Source of the DNA: Nostoc commune NIES-4072
Lineage (GTDB): Bacteria > Cyanobacteriota > Cyanobacteriia > Cyanobacteriales > Nostocaceae
NCBI RefSeq assembly: GCF_003113895.1
Contig: NZ_BDUD01000001.1
Coordinates: 248,001-312,000, forward strand
DNA: 64,000 nt
Direction of reading: 5' to 3'
Shown here: positions 1-9,200 of the stretch, piece after piece
Position numbering within the stretch: position 1 is the first letter of the stretch
Layout: each line of letters starts with the position of its first letter
Translations under genes and position numbers: made by a program
The notes under the pieces: model-generated
Told to the model about the DNA's origin: nothing
Seen by the model: only the letters and a program-made list of their open reading frames with translations
The model's database searches: none

Positions 1-95
1 GCTCGAACGTTGAGCCTTTGAACCTCAAATTTGGGATTTGGTACTCAAAACAGTCAGGTAAATATTGTATTTATTATGCCTTCTGCTTTCTTAAA

Positions 96-1292
96 CTAAG
101 GTGACTGATTCAACACCCACTTCAACCACTGCCTAAAAGAACTTATAGTATTCAAACGATGGACTCCAGGCGCACGGGTGGCGGCGAGTCCATCAACGGC
201 GACTAATGCGGCGTATTGCAAGCCCAAAAAACTATCAACTGCTGCATAAGGCCCACCTAAAGTAATAGCCCCAGCAGCATACATTTGACCTCTATCACTA
301 CGCATTTCTACTAATTCAAAATTGTTCGTTACAGTCAGTCGCCCCAAGTGATTTACTGGGAGGTTGTAATGTTTTACCAAATCTGCTATGAGGGGATTAG
401 AATCTACCTTGGCATCCAGTCCAGTAGCATCAATAATAAAGTCAGCTAGCAATTTCATTTCCCCAAAGCTTTGTTCTCGAATACGGGTAATAGTCCGGTT
501 TTGGGCATCTCGTTCTACATCCAAAACTTCACCGAAGGTAATTTGATACCAGCCTTCGCTTAACCCTTGGGCAGTAATTTGCTGCCAGTCTTGGCGGTCG
601 GCGGTGGTAGTTCCACCCCAGTCTGCTAGTAAGCGTTTGCGTTCATCGGGGGTGGCTTTTTCTAACATTGCTCGGAGTTCGCCGCCCCAACAGGCTTTCG
701 GCCAGTTAAAGGGTTGAAATTCGTAATGATTTTTGACTAGGCGCTGGGTATTTTGAAATTTGTTGCCTTGAGGTTTTGGCGATCGCATTAAATGCAAAAC
801 TGCAATATTCCGATTTCTTTTTCTAGCTTCATAAATGCGCTGTACAATCCGCGAAGCCACAATTCCCCGCCCCCGAATCAATACCGTACCACCTTGTTGC
901 TCTAGTTGCTCATAAACATGATCGTGTGCTTCATAAGCATTGACGACAGATTTAAAGTCTTGATATTTTTCCCTATAAGCTTGCAAATCTGGGAGAAACT
1001 GAATTGCTGGATACCCAGTAGCTAAATGTAAATAACGACTAACTAAAAAAGCATAATTTCCTGGGGCGCGAGAATAGGCTATACAATATCTGCCATCATC
1101 AGTTTTGCGAATTCCCCTAACTCGTCCATAGCGATAAATTTGATTCCAGCCAATGCGCTTCGCCTCCCTATCTATGGAATCAAAGACATTACCCGCACGA
1201 GGAGTATAAGTTTCTGCAAATGTAGGTTCAGCAAACACTTGCCACAAATAACCCAAGTTGCTGGTTATCGACTGATATGCACTTGTTATCAC
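96..1292 (-). pseudogene. 5'-truncated FAD/NAD(P)-binding oxidoreductase-like gene
   Basis: The reading frame of 398 codons looks like the middle and C-terminal part of a flavin-type oxidoreductase. Visible motifs are HLATGYPAIQF, a second dinucleotide site IRGRGIVASRIV near residue 140, FIIDATGLD near 288 and a C-terminal MYAAGAITLGGPYAA. The usual N-terminal GxGxxG FAD fingerprint is missing. The only start is a GTG, and an in-frame TGA lies directly before it at 1293-1295. A further 24 in-frame codons containing GIGTLALG lie between that TGA and a TAG at 1368-1370. An IS982 transposase begins about 100 bp away. I infer the 5' end was lost or frameshifted through the insertion. The substrate cannot be stated. 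Confidence 0.6.
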
Positions 1293-1399
1293 TCAATTCA
1301 TGCGATCGCGTACAACAAAGTTGGTGCCTAGCGCCAACGTGCCGATGCCATTGTTGCCAGCATTCAGCTACTTAAATGCCTATTAGTTGTATAAATTAC

Positions 1400-2227
1400 T
1401 TATTCAATAAAAGCTTGTTGAAGAGTAAAAGAAAAAATGAATGCTTGTAGCTTAAGTAAAAACCCTTGATAAGTGACTGCATGTATTGATTTTGGAAAAA
1501 CACAAGTGATACTACTAAACACAGTTTCGATATAATGCCGAGTATGTTGTTTAATATATTGATTCCAAGGCTGGTCTTGACGCTTGGAGTTCTTTTTCCT
1601 CATGACTTTTAAAGAAATGTGACTTGTTTGTTCCAAGTCATCCTCAATCGTGTAGTCGGTGTAAGCTGAATCACCATAAATTTCACTACCAGGTGGTAGA
1701 TTCAAGGGTAAGGCATTTAAAGCACGTACATCGTTGGCACTACCAGGCATAAACACAAATTCGACAGGAATACCATTTTTGGTTGTTAATAACTGAACTC
1801 GAACCCCGTAAAAATATCGTTTTTTCGATGCGATGTAACCTCTATACTGCGCCGACTGTATTATTTTTACATTAAAGATACGGATGTTATCGCAGATGGG
1901 CACTGGGAACGAGTCTAAAAGATATTCAGTGGAATCACTAATTTCCTTCAGTGCCATTCCCACTTGATGAAACAAGTCGTTGATTAACATTGAGACACTG
2001 TGTAATCTCCGGTTAAATCGTGACTTTTCTAACATATTAGATATCAACTTATGTTCTTTCATATAGGTACAAGCCTTACTATGATTACCATTAAAGAACA
2101 TCGCCGATGTTATTGCCGTTGTAATAATTTCTGCGTCATTCATCTCTCGACGACAATCTTCATTATGCCCAATCGCCTTTAACAGGTCGTCTATGATAGC
2201 ATATATGGAAATTATTTCGTTTAGCAT
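1400..2227 (-). CDS. IS982-family DDE transposase
   Basis: This is a full-length-looking transposase of 275 residues. It carries the IS982-type signatures SRFNRRLH near residue 70, LLDSFPVPICDN near 108 (first Asp), KRYFYGVRVQLL near 136, IYGDSAYTDY near 184 (second Asp) and ETVFSSIT near 234 (Glu). It would cut and rejoin DNA at the element's ends. The start is the ATG at 2227. Just upstream lies the hairpin CCCTCC...GGAGGG at about 2232-2258, which may limit read-through into the gene. The frame has no internal stop, so it may be active. Confidence 0.85.
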   Translation of the reverse strand: MLNEIISIYAIIDDLLKAIGHNEDCRREMNDAEIITTAITSAMFFNGNHSKACTYMKEHKLISNMLEKSRFNRRLHSVSMLINDLFHQVGMALKEISDSTEYLLDSFPVPICDNIRIFNVKIIQSAQYRGYIASKKRYFYGVRVQLLTTKNGIPVEFVFMPGSANDVRALNALPLNLPPGSEIYGDSAYTDYTIEDDLEQTSHISLKVMRKKNSKRQDQPWNQYIKQHTRHYIETVFSSITCVFPKSIHAVTYQGFLLKLQAFIFSFTLQQAFIE

Positions 2228-2303
2228 TTAGCCCTCCTAATTTTCTCTTCTTGGAGGGCATTTTATTGCTTTACTGTCCCAAAGCGATCGCCCATAAGAG
2301 TAA

Positions 2304-3116
2304 CTAGCAACTTGGGTTATTAGTCAAATCTTCAAAAGCCAAAGCAGAGTTACTTTGTTTGGCATCCCGAACCAACTGTTTCGAGATATTGTGATTCAAC
2401 CACTTTTGGAACCTTTGTTCTCTGCCGGAGAGCCTTCGCAACAGTTTTCTGGAACTGCGCGTGCGTTTGCTTTGAACATTGGATCTGACCTTACTATATC
2501 GGTCACGAGTGTTTTGAATCTGTTTACCACTCCAGGAATCACCATTGGAAGTGGTCGCTATGTCGCGCCTACCGAGATCGACCCCAATTACTTTTGGTGT
2601 TCTACCTGTGGGGTTGGTGGGCAGGTCAACACAGATATTGATGTAGTAATCCCCGTGTTTTGTTTTCTTGAGAGTAGCAGCCGTTGGAAACTGCCCTTTA
2701 AGCAATGCCAACTGGTAATTACCAATACTCAACTTGAACTTTTTGCGGCCACACATCAAAGTAACGCCCACAGTTTGCAGTTCTTCCAAGTACTGAAAAG
2801 TCCGAGCATCCAAATTAATAGATGTTGGTCTAAACTTGTGAACTTGTTTAACTGCCTTGGCGTTACCAATCACACGGCGAATCGCTTGACAGACATGGTT
2901 TGCCTTAATGCCTGTAGATGCGCGTACTGGCTTATAAACCAAGTGGTGAAGCTTGGTAGTATTCCAGCATTTTTCACGCTTTGCAACCTCCAATATCTGA
3001 TTGCAAGCATCAGCAAATCCCTGCAAAGTGCGATCTATTTCAGAACGCAACTCTACAGGGACTTGAATCTTGCATTTTACCGATATTGTTTGCATTGCAT
3101 CCACACTAGAATTCAT
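2304..3116 (-). pseudogene. tnpB: TnpB (IS200/IS605 OrfB) lacking the C-terminal third
   Basis: The 270-residue frame begins like a normal TnpB, the RNA-guided nuclease of IS200/IS605 elements. It has the first RuvC motif VIGVDLGRRDIATT near residue 180 and the second, ALAFEDLTN, near 260. The protein then ends abruptly at NPSC. The zinc-ribbon (two CxxC pairs), the final catalytic Asp and the 3' sequence that would encode the guide RNA are missing. A full copy is usually near 400 residues. It is therefore most likely nuclease-dead. The start is the ATG at 3116. No TnpA is present in the window. Confidence 0.8.
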
Positions 3117-3182
3117 CCAATTATATCAGAGAACACAATGTACGAACTAGTGGTTAGCAAAGTATTTGCTAATTGCTCAACT

Positions 3183-3227
3183 GTCCCCCTCATTGTTTGT
3201 GCTGACGCACAAATTTACTCAGGGGAC
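3183..3227. repeat. nested hairpin, probable transposon end
   Basis: An inner perfect 7-bp stem TTTGTGC/GCACAAA with a 4-nt loop (3196-3213) sits inside an outer stem GTCCCC/GGGGAC (3183-3188 with 3222-3227). It lies upstream of the truncated tnpB and within the last codons of the FHA gene, as expected of a subterminal hairpin of an IS200/IS605 left end. Confidence 0.55.
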
Positions 3228-3801
3228 GTTTTGCAATTAGCCCTCCATTCCTCTCACCGCCAAACTGAGTACAGTTTTGGCGGGAGTCTCCTGGAGGCTT
3301 GAGATGAAGTGCTTGCACAGCCACATTTTGTGCCTGAAACGCTAGCGGCGGGAAATTACTCGTCAACGGCGTTAGCGGCTGGGCTATAGGCAAGGTGGGG
3401 TCTGGAAGATTGGTATTTGCGTTGAAATGAATCGTTGATGGAGGGCTAGTATCTGGTGCGGGTACGTTAGCAGCAAATGTCACTGTTATTAAATAGGGGC
3501 CAATTTGCAACGTATCCCCATTAGCTAGAACACTGCGCGTTTGTGGTTGACCGTTGACATACACACCGTTAACGCTGCCTTGGTCAATCACTACTAAATG
3601 GTCTTGTTCCCAGTCAATTAGGGCATGGTAACGAGAAACTTCGTTACTGTTAAGCAGCATCCGAGAAACCCGTACTCCCCTGAGTTCAGCAGGTAAACGA
3701 GCGAATTCTCGACCAAAAGCGATCGGCATACTCAACCTTGGTTGTCGCCGTTCACCCGTCGCTAAATCGTCCCAACTCAATTGGATTTGTTCATTAGTCA
3801 T
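3190..3801 (-). CDS. FHA-domain protein with insertion-derived tail
   Basis: Residues 1-110 form an FHA fold that binds phosphothreonine peptides. They contain FGREFARLP, a VSRYHALIDW core and SVNGVYVNGQ, close to the conserved GR, SxxH and NG positions. The middle is Pro/Thr-rich and unstructured. The last 37 residues, from about LKPPGDSRQ, are encoded by palindromic DNA next to the TnpB remnant, so the native C-terminus was probably replaced. The ATG start at 3801 lies inside a TAGTCAT heptamer array, so the first residues MTNE are repeat-encoded. It is the second gene of an FHA pair. The phosphoprotein partner is unknown. Confidence 0.75.
   Translation of the reverse strand: MTNEQIQLSWDDLATGERRQPRLSMPIAFGREFARLPAELRGVRVSRMLLNSNEVSRYHALIDWEQDHLVVIDQGSVNGVYVNGQPQTRSVLANGDTLQIGPYLITVTFAANVPAPDTSPPSTIHFNANTNLPDPTLPIAQPLTPLTSNFPPLAFQAQNVAVQALHLKPPGDSRQNCTQFGGERNGGLIAKRPLSKFVRQHKQ
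3239..3300. repeat. 60-bp imperfect palindrome at the 3' end of an FHA gene
   Basis: The core stem CCGCC.../...GGCGG (3257-3283) is extended by outer arms CCTCC (3242-3246) and GGAGG (3294-3298), with further partial pairing between. It encodes the odd C-terminal residues of the FHA protein and adjoins the hairpin at 3183-3227. It looks like an inserted palindromic unit or the outer transposon end. Confidence 0.5.
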
Positions 3802-3898
3802 TAGTCATTTGTCATTTGTCATTTGTAATTGGGCATGGGGCATTGGGCATTGGGCATGGGAAAAAACTCTTGTACAGACGCGATTAATCGCATCTCTT
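3791..3898. repeat. heptamer array (TAGTCAT, TGGGCAT) plus palindromic repeat
   Basis: Tandem heptamers of TAGTCAT/TTGTCAT are followed by TGGGCAT units. Then comes an imperfect copy of the palindrome AGACGCGATTAATCGCGTCT at 3871-3898. Both repeat types recur elsewhere in the window. Confidence 0.85.
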
Positions 3899-4432
3899 CT
3901 AATTCCCTGCTACTAACACACTCACGGCCGCAGCCAAAGATGTCCCACACCAATGACAGCCAATTTGTAGATTTTCTCCTGGGGAAACTTTATGACATTT
4001 GGGGCATTCTAAGCCATAAACTCCTGGTGTTGGTGAATACTGATGATGTCCAATATGTACTGGTGGATGGGGTGGCAGCAAAATTGTTGCTGGAATGCTA
4101 GCCGTGGAAACGTTAGTAACGTTGAGTTTTATTTGTCCCAAAGAGATACTAGTGCCTTGAGTTAAAGGCATTTCACCTTGGACTAATTGTCGTCCATCGA
4201 TAAGGGGGGGATTTTGCGATCGCAAATTCCTAATATAAAAGCGTTGTTGCTGGTGATGAAAAAATATTTCAACGTGTAAACCAGAGACAGTAAGGTGACT
4301 CAGAACAATATCGCACCGCAGTGGATCACGACCGATGCGGACAGTGCCAAGATTTTTACTTGGCTGTTGTTCGTAAATGTTCTGAGTTTTATCTTGGCCT
4401 GCATCGTGCCACTGTAAAGTTAGTGCGTTCAT
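3899..4432 (-). CDS. FHA-domain protein with C-terminal zinc ribbon
   Basis: The 177-residue protein has an FHA domain over residues 1-115: GTVRIGRDPLRCDIVL with the conserved Gly-Arg, then LTVSGLHVEIFF and LIDGRQLVQGE. A linker leads to a putative zinc ribbon ECPKCHK...IGCHWCGT near residues 142-163, with two CxxC pairs. It probably reads Ser/Thr phosphorylation, as FHA domains generally do. It is followed about 100 bp downstream by a second FHA gene on the same strand, so the two may act together. No kinase is adjacent. The start is the ATG at 4432. Confidence 0.8.
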   Translation of the reverse strand: MNALTLQWHDAGQDKTQNIYEQQPSKNLGTVRIGRDPLRCDIVLSHLTVSGLHVEIFFHHQQQRFYIRNLRSQNPPLIDGRQLVQGEMPLTQGTSISLGQIKLNVTNVSTASIPATILLPPHPPVHIGHHQYSPTPGVYGLECPKCHKVSPGENLQIGCHWCGTSLAAAVSVLVAGN

Positions 4433-4539
4433 TGTTCTAACTTCGTAAATCTTATTTAGCTACTTCAACTTCTTTCTGTGCGATTCCTAACACGATTGAG
4501 TTGGTGCAAGCAAGTATTTAGAAAAAACTTCAACAAGAT

Positions 4540-5205
4540 TTATTTAGCCGATGCTAATTTATCAGCGATGCGCGTAGTTTCTGGCAGCCGATATTTGGGC
4601 GTACAGCGTAATACATAGTCAATCGCTGTCGGTAAACTAACTCTATGGCCACTGGAGATGTAGAGAGGTTTTACTCCTGTGCGTGTGCGTAGAACTGCCC
4701 CAACTGTTTCCCCTTTATATATAAGTGGTTGCTTGCTGCCTTTTGTTTCTGGCAATTCCTCATACTTGCCTACCAACCTGGACTTGGCTACACCAATTGT
4801 CGGCATATCTATGAGTAATCCTAAATGGCTAGCTATACCTAATCCACGGGGATGGGCAATTCCTTGACCATCACACAAGATAATATCTGGTGTTGTTTTA
4901 ATCTTCTCCAAAGCATCGAGAACAGCTGGAATTTCCCGAAATGAGAGGAACCCAGGAACATAAGGAAAGGTCGTAGGACGGTGTGCTAGGCTTGTTTCGA
5001 TTACTTGCAAATCAGGAAAACTCAGTACTGCCACAGCTGCACGGCTAATGGTTCCATCAGCTTCAAAACCCATATCCACTCCAGCAACGTACTGAATAGG
5101 TTCTTGCAGTTGATCCTCAGTAATTACTTGATCGCGCAGCTTTTCTTGGATAGCTATGGCTTCTTCTAGCGTCGAGGGCCAAGCATGATCTCGATAAAAC
5201 TTCAT
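4540..5205 (-). CDS. nfi: endonuclease V (deoxyinosine 3' endonuclease)
   Basis: Endonuclease V cuts DNA near deaminated bases such as deoxyinosine and starts their repair. At 221 residues the length is typical. The catalytic positions are present: Asp44 in VAGVDMGF, Glu91 in FREIP and Asp112 in ILCDGQGIAHPRGLGIA. The family's HPRGLGIASHLG stretch and PYVPGFLSFRE wedge motif are both visible. The ATG at 5205 gives the expected N-terminus. The gene is monocistronic in appearance, with about 100 bp to the FHA gene downstream and 250 bp upstream. Confidence 0.95.
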   Translation of the reverse strand: MKFYRDHAWPSTLEEAIAIQEKLRDQVITEDQLQEPIQYVAGVDMGFEADGTISRAAVAVLSFPDLQVIETSLAHRPTTFPYVPGFLSFREIPAVLDALEKIKTTPDIILCDGQGIAHPRGLGIASHLGLLIDMPTIGVAKSRLVGKYEELPETKGSKQPLIYKGETVGAVLRTRTGVKPLYISSGHRVSLPTAIDYVLRCTPKYRLPETTRIADKLASAK

Positions 5206-5456
5206 ATTGATTGAAAACTTAAATTAAGAATTAAACTGATTAATATTAATCCTGTTATGACAAGCACAAAAATAAGAGTTTTTGATGTTGATACAGGGAA
5301 AATCTATTTTTTGCAAAAGTCTGTGAATGACTATCTTTATCCTAGACATATTAGCCAAGGTTAGCTGATATCTTGCATCATAATGTTACTTAAGGCTGTC
5401 AAGAGGGAATCCTGAGAATATAAGTTTATTTTTTTAGATTTTCTCTTTTACTGGTT

Positions 5457-5978
5457 ATGACACAGCCAAATATTCTGGAACTTGCAAAACAGGGAGATGT
5501 ACAGGCGATCGCATCTCTGATGAACCGCCACCTACACCCCAAAGGGATCACTGCACAGGTTGCCTTCCAAGATAGTTGCTTGGAGGTAATACTAGAATCT
5601 CCCCAAGTACTAAATCATGAAATTTTAGTTCCATTTATCCGCAAAGGGTTAACCGCTTTAGGGGCTGCATCTATTGAAATAGTGAAAGTTTACGGGCAAC
5701 AAACGGGTCAAGAGTTTCCAGCTTGGAGTAAAGAGTTTAATTTAGGCATAGCAGAAGCTGAACTAGAATTAGTAGATGATGAACACTCTTCCAGTAATCC
5801 TCAACCCCTAACTATTTGTATTAACTTAAGCGGCGATACTGCACTGGGATTAACAAACCAAGATTTTGAATTTATTGCTAATCAAATTAGTAATGATATT
5901 TTATCATCTTGTTCTGAAGTTTTTATTCAAAAAGTAAGTATTAGTAATGGTAGTTCTGTAATTACAAAGGAACGTTAG
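5457..5978 (+). CDS. conserved cyanobacterial protein of unknown function
   Basis: The 173-residue protein starts MTQPNILELAKQGDVQAIASLMNR, an opening I associate with cyanobacterial proteins that have an N-terminal helical repeat of ELAKQGD type. It has no signal peptide or membrane segment. It is acidic in the middle and Ser/Asn-rich towards the end. I do not recognise its function. A fragment of a paralogue, including about 60 nt of the upstream region, recurs at 6169-6216. Confidence 0.7.
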   Translation: MTQPNILELAKQGDVQAIASLMNRHLHPKGITAQVAFQDSCLEVILESPQVLNHEILVPFIRKGLTALGAASIEIVKVYGQQTGQEFPAWSKEFNLGIAEAELELVDDEHSSSNPQPLTICINLSGDTALGLTNQDFEFIANQISNDILSSCSEVFIQKVSISNGSSVITKER

Positions 5979-6168
5979 GATTTAATTTGCTCACGCAGAG
6001 TCGCAAAAAAATTCTAAAATTGTCTTTTTTGCAAGAAGTATAATAAATTCAAGTAGGTTTTCACTATAGCACTTAAAAACTTAAAAACTTTTGAAAATGT
6101 TGTTTTTACTTGAAAATAGGGAACCCTGAGATAGAAGATATTATCTCAGTTTTTCGGATTTATTGGTT

Positions 6169-6216
6169 ATGACACAGCCAAGTCTTTTAGAACTTGCTAA
6201 ACAAGGAGATGCTTAA
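6169..6216 (+). pseudogene. 15-codon fragment of a paralogue of the 5457-5978 gene
   Basis: The reading frame MTQPSLLELAKQGDA followed by TAA matches the first 15 residues of the gene at 5457 with few changes. The preceding 60 nt also resemble that gene's leader (CCTGAGA..., TTGGTTATGACACAGCCA). The copy breaks off exactly where the convergent PAS-GGDEF-EAL gene ends. That gene's last four residues are encoded by the opposite strand of this fragment, which indicates a recombination breakpoint near 6213. Confidence 0.75.
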
Positions 6217-9200
6217 AGTACAAGCTAGATGCGATTAATGCATCTACCGAGTGGCTATCAAGTGGTCGAGAGAAAATATATCCTTGTGCGTGCTTGCATT
6301 TTTTAATTTGAAGCTGTGTTAATTGCTCTCTTGTTTCTATACCCTCGGCTATTACATCTATGTTAAGACTTTGTGCTAGGGAAATAATCGCCTGAACAAT
6401 TTCCAAGTTTTCTCCATTAGCACCAATGTTGATCACAAATGAACGATCAATCTTTAATGCACTAAAGGGAAAATGGTGTAGGTAACTCAAGGATGAATAA
6501 CCTGTACCAAAATCATCTAGATGTAACTGAATGTCCATCTGTTGTAATTCCAAAAGCATAGTAGTAGCTGAATCAGAGTTTTCCATCAGTACGGTTTCAG
6601 TAATCTCCAACTTTAAACTGCTGCCTTGTAGACCAGAATCTAGCAGAATTTGGCGAATTTCCTCAATCAAATTGGGGTGGCAAAACTGTTTACTAGAAAT
6701 ATTTACACTGATGGTTAAGGGTGGGTTAGTAGGAAATTTCAATTGCCAAGTCCGCATCTGACGACAAGCTTCGCGTAACACCCAATAACCAATCGGCACA
6801 ATCAGCCCAGTTTCTTCTGCTAAAGGAATAAACCTTTCTGGAGAAACAAATCCATCTTCAGGATGTTGCCAGCGCACAAGAGCCTCAAAGCCAATAATCT
6901 GATAAGTTTCTAACGAGACAATTGGCTGATAGTAAACCTGAAATTCTTGGCGTTCAATTGCCCGTCGTAGATCCATTTCTAACTGTAATAACTGGGCAGC
7001 TTGAGTGTACATACTAAAATCAAATATTTCATAGCGTGCTTTTCCTAATGCTTTAGCACGGTACATTGCAATGTCAGCGTCACGGATGAGTTCTTCTGAC
7101 AGATTATAAGTGCTTGTGCCTAAAGCGATACCAATACTTACAGTAGTAATTACTTCATTTCCACCAAGATTAAAAGCTCCTGTCAAAGCTACATTTATTC
7201 TATTGGCTACATTTTTTACATCATTTAAATCTTTGATATCATCTAATAGGATTGTGAACTCATCTCCACCTAAACGGGCAACTGTATCTCCTACACGGAG
7301 ACACCTTTCTAATCTGCGTGCCAGGCCCATTAGCAATTGATCCCCAATTATATGACCAAGGCTATCGTTGATAACTTTAAAGCGATCCACATCTAGGAAC
7401 AGGACAGCGAATCTGTAGTCTGAATGACGTTTTGTTAGCGCCAGCGCCTGTTCCAACCTTTCGACAAATAAAGCACGGTTTGGCAGTCCAGTTAGTGAAT
7501 CGTGAAAAACATCATGAATTAATTGCGCTTCGGTTTGTTTTTGCTCCGTAATATTCAACACCGTACCAATGAAGCGGATCGGTTTTCTGTTTGTCTCAAA
7601 GTAGGCTTGCCCTTTCGCTCTCAGCCAGCGTTCAACTTTATCCTGAATGCCGATTGTTCGATACTCAGTGTCATAAAAGCCACCCGACGCTGGGTTAAGC
7701 GCCTCTTGAATAATTTCCTGAAGACGATCGCGGTCATCGGGATGTAAGCCCTCAAAAAACGTCTCTATACTACTCTCGGCATCGGGCGGTAGCCCAAACA
7801 TGGCTTTGCAGCCAGTATCCCATTTCAATTCTCCTGTAAGTAGATTCCAATCCCAAGTTCCCAATTGAGCAGAGGCGATCGCCATCCGCAAGCGGTCTTC
7901 ATTCTCCCGCAGGGCTATCTCAGACTGTTTGCGTAAGCGAAGCTCGTCGTAGACATCGCTAATATCTTTGAACAGGATGGCCACTTTGTGCATCTCTGGA
8001 TGCTCAATGCGAAACGCATAAACATCAAACCAGCGATTCATTGCCTCAGAGCCATTTTCAAAGCGAATGGGTTCACCTGTTAGAGCGACTCTGCCATAAG
8101 TCTGAAACCAAAATTCTTCTAGATTAGGAAGGAGTTGGCGTGCCGTTTTACCTACTGCCTGTTGGAATCCGGTTTGTTGCTCAAATGCAGGGTTAATTTC
8201 TAGGAAACGATAATCAATCGGCGTATTGTTTGCATCAAACAACATTTCAATAACGCAAAACCCGTCTTCCATCGTTTCAAACAGCGTGCGATAGCGTTCT
8301 TCAGATCGCCGCAGGGCTTCATCAATTTGAATCTGCTCAGTAATTTCTTGACAAACGGTATTGATGCCAATTATCTGCTCGCCATCCTTTAACGGTAAAA
8401 AGCTCTCCAACCACACACGCTCTACTCCCGGTTGTGCCGGAGTTTCCCCCCGAATTTCGACGTTTAGTAACGGTTCTCCCGTTTCTAAGACAGGGCGGAG
8501 CAACTCTTCGGCAGTATCAGCGATGTTAGGCAATAACTCTCGAATTGTTCGCCCAATGTGTTCCTCTACGGAAAATCCATTGATCTCTGCCAATCGCTGG
8601 TTAATCCGCACAAAGCGCAGGTTGGTATCAAGAACGTTTAACCCGATTGGGGCAGACTGATAGATGCTTTCAATCTCAGCTAGTTGCCGTTGCAGTATTG
8701 CTTTGCTTTCTTGTAACTCTGCTTCTACCTGCTTGCGATACGTCATGTTTTGGGTGAGTACCATGCCTGCAAAAATCTCACCCTGCTCATTGCGGACAGG
8801 TAAAGTATGTACTTCATAAATCTGATTGGAGTAAAGCACTTCCTGGATTGAAATTTGACCCACCAGTGCCGCACGATACATCGGCTCAATTTGCTCACAG
8901 GTTTCTGGAGGCAGGACTTCCCAAATGGTTTGCCCCACTAGTGCCGTTCCATCTAATCCCAATTGTTTGATTTCACTACCTTCAATGAGTAAAAAGCGCA
9001 GATTATGGTCAAACAGTTGAACTGCACCATTAAGGATATGTTGTGTCAGCGTTCGATACAAGGCTTCCCGTTCTGCCAGGACTGCATTTGCCTGTTCTAA
9101 CTGGGCAGTCCGTTCGGCAACGCGCTGTTCTAGTTCCTGGTTGGCGCGTTGTAGGGCGGCTTCGGCCTCTTTTTGCTGGGTCATGTCACGGGCAACGCAG

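Larger units (their letters stand above)
1296..3300. mobile_element. composite insertion zone: IS982 copy beside an IS605-type TnpB remnant
   Basis: Two transposon genes lie head to tail on the minus strand between a host gene lacking its N-terminus (96-1292) and an FHA gene with a foreign-looking C-terminus (3190-3801). The TnpB gene stops after its second catalytic motif, next to the IS982 copy, so the second insertion or a deletion probably removed its end. Hairpins at 3183-3227 and 3239-3300 fit the left end of an IS200/IS605 element. I could not define terminal inverted repeats or a target duplication for the IS982 copy, so the outer limits are approximate. Confidence 0.5.

Noticed and set aside
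1293..1370. In-frame GIGTLALG stretch as the genuine FAD-binding start of the gene at 96-1292
   Set aside because: It is bounded by stop codons on both sides and the surrounding residues do not match an FAD fingerprint well, so I kept it only as a remark.
2355..3302. Plus-strand open frame of 315 codons opposite tnpB
   Set aside because: It lies on the antisense of a clear TnpB sequence and an FHA tail, shows no domain and is explained as a shadow frame.
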